This document shows, piece after piece, positions 45,625-45,668 of a stretch of 45,668 bases of DNA. This DNA comes from [Borrelia] lusitaniae (GTDB lineage: Bacteria; Spirochaetota; Spirochaetia; Borreliales; Borreliaceae), in NCBI RefSeq assembly GCF_030440365.1, contig NZ_CP124047.1:1-45668 (forward strand), in the 5' to 3' direction. The position numbers and the translations under genes are program-made. The first letter of the stretch is position 1. Each line of letters opens with the position of its first letter. The notes beneath the pieces are model-generated. The model had not been told where the DNA came from and did not search any database. It worked only from the letters and a program-made list of their open reading frames with translations.

Positions 45625-45668
45625 AATTTTTAAAATAAAATATAAAAACAGCTAATCCAATAGAAAAA

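Overview
The window is a whole circular replicon from a Lyme-group Borrelia (Borreliella). The very low GC content, the many Borrelia-type lipoprotein signals, and the gene set and order (acylphosphatase, resT, chbC/chbA/chbB, the PF57/50/32/49 plasmid-maintenance block, oppAIV, guaB, guaA, ospC, two purine permeases, BBB24-BBB28, PTS EIICB) are those of the conserved plasmid cp26. I cannot name the species. The last bases of the window run directly into the first, recreating exactly the sequence found around 25151-25183. The molecule is therefore closed, and it consists of two head-to-tail cp26 units: unit A (1-25163, 25163 bp) and unit B (25164-45668, 20505 bp).

The two units have decayed in complementary ways. 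Unit A has working-looking chbA, chbB, the MupG-like gene, oppAIV, guaB, guaA, both purine permeases and BBB24. Its replication/partition block (BBB10-BBB13, 7736-9773) is shattered by frameshifts, a nonsense codon and several deletions, and its PTS EIICB gene (BBB29, 23734-25119) has a stop codon and an internal deletion. Unit B is the mirror image: an intact PF57-PF50-ParA-PF49 block (31642-34446) and an intact EIICB gene (43996-45624), but chbA/chbB/MupG are collapsed by one deletion, oppAIV lacks its first ~300 codons, guaB and guaA are broken and fused, and the two permeases and BBB24 are a scrambled remnant. No cp26 gene is lost from both units. Neither half looks viable as a free cp26, so the dimer appears locked in place by selection, with a single functional maintenance locus.

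Genes intact in both units (acylphosphatase, BBB02, resT, chbC, BBB08, BBB09, BBB14, BBB25-BBB28) are nearly identical between them; the two ResT proteins are identical. Stretches around the broken genes, and above all ospC (16213-16842 and 38937-39566), are strongly diverged. This patchwork suggests either continuing gene conversion between the halves or recombination between two different cp26 lineages. The plasmid therefore carries two distinct OspC alleles with different upstream regions and terminators.

Functionally the replicon encodes hairpin-telomere resolution (ResT), chitobiose uptake (ChbABC) next to a MurNAc-6-phosphate-hydrolase-like enzyme, peptide binding (OppAIV), purine uptake and GMP synthesis (permeases, GuaB, GuaA), sugar uptake (EIICB), OspC, and a set of uncharacterised lipoproteins. 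Non-coding structure includes a 67-bp palindrome between parA and PF49, a candidate ~85-nt RNA after the partition block, a 27-bp-arm inverted repeat carrying mirrored promoters between chbC and chbA, a 42-codon small membrane-protein ORF after guaB, and a leaderless-looking resT promoter.
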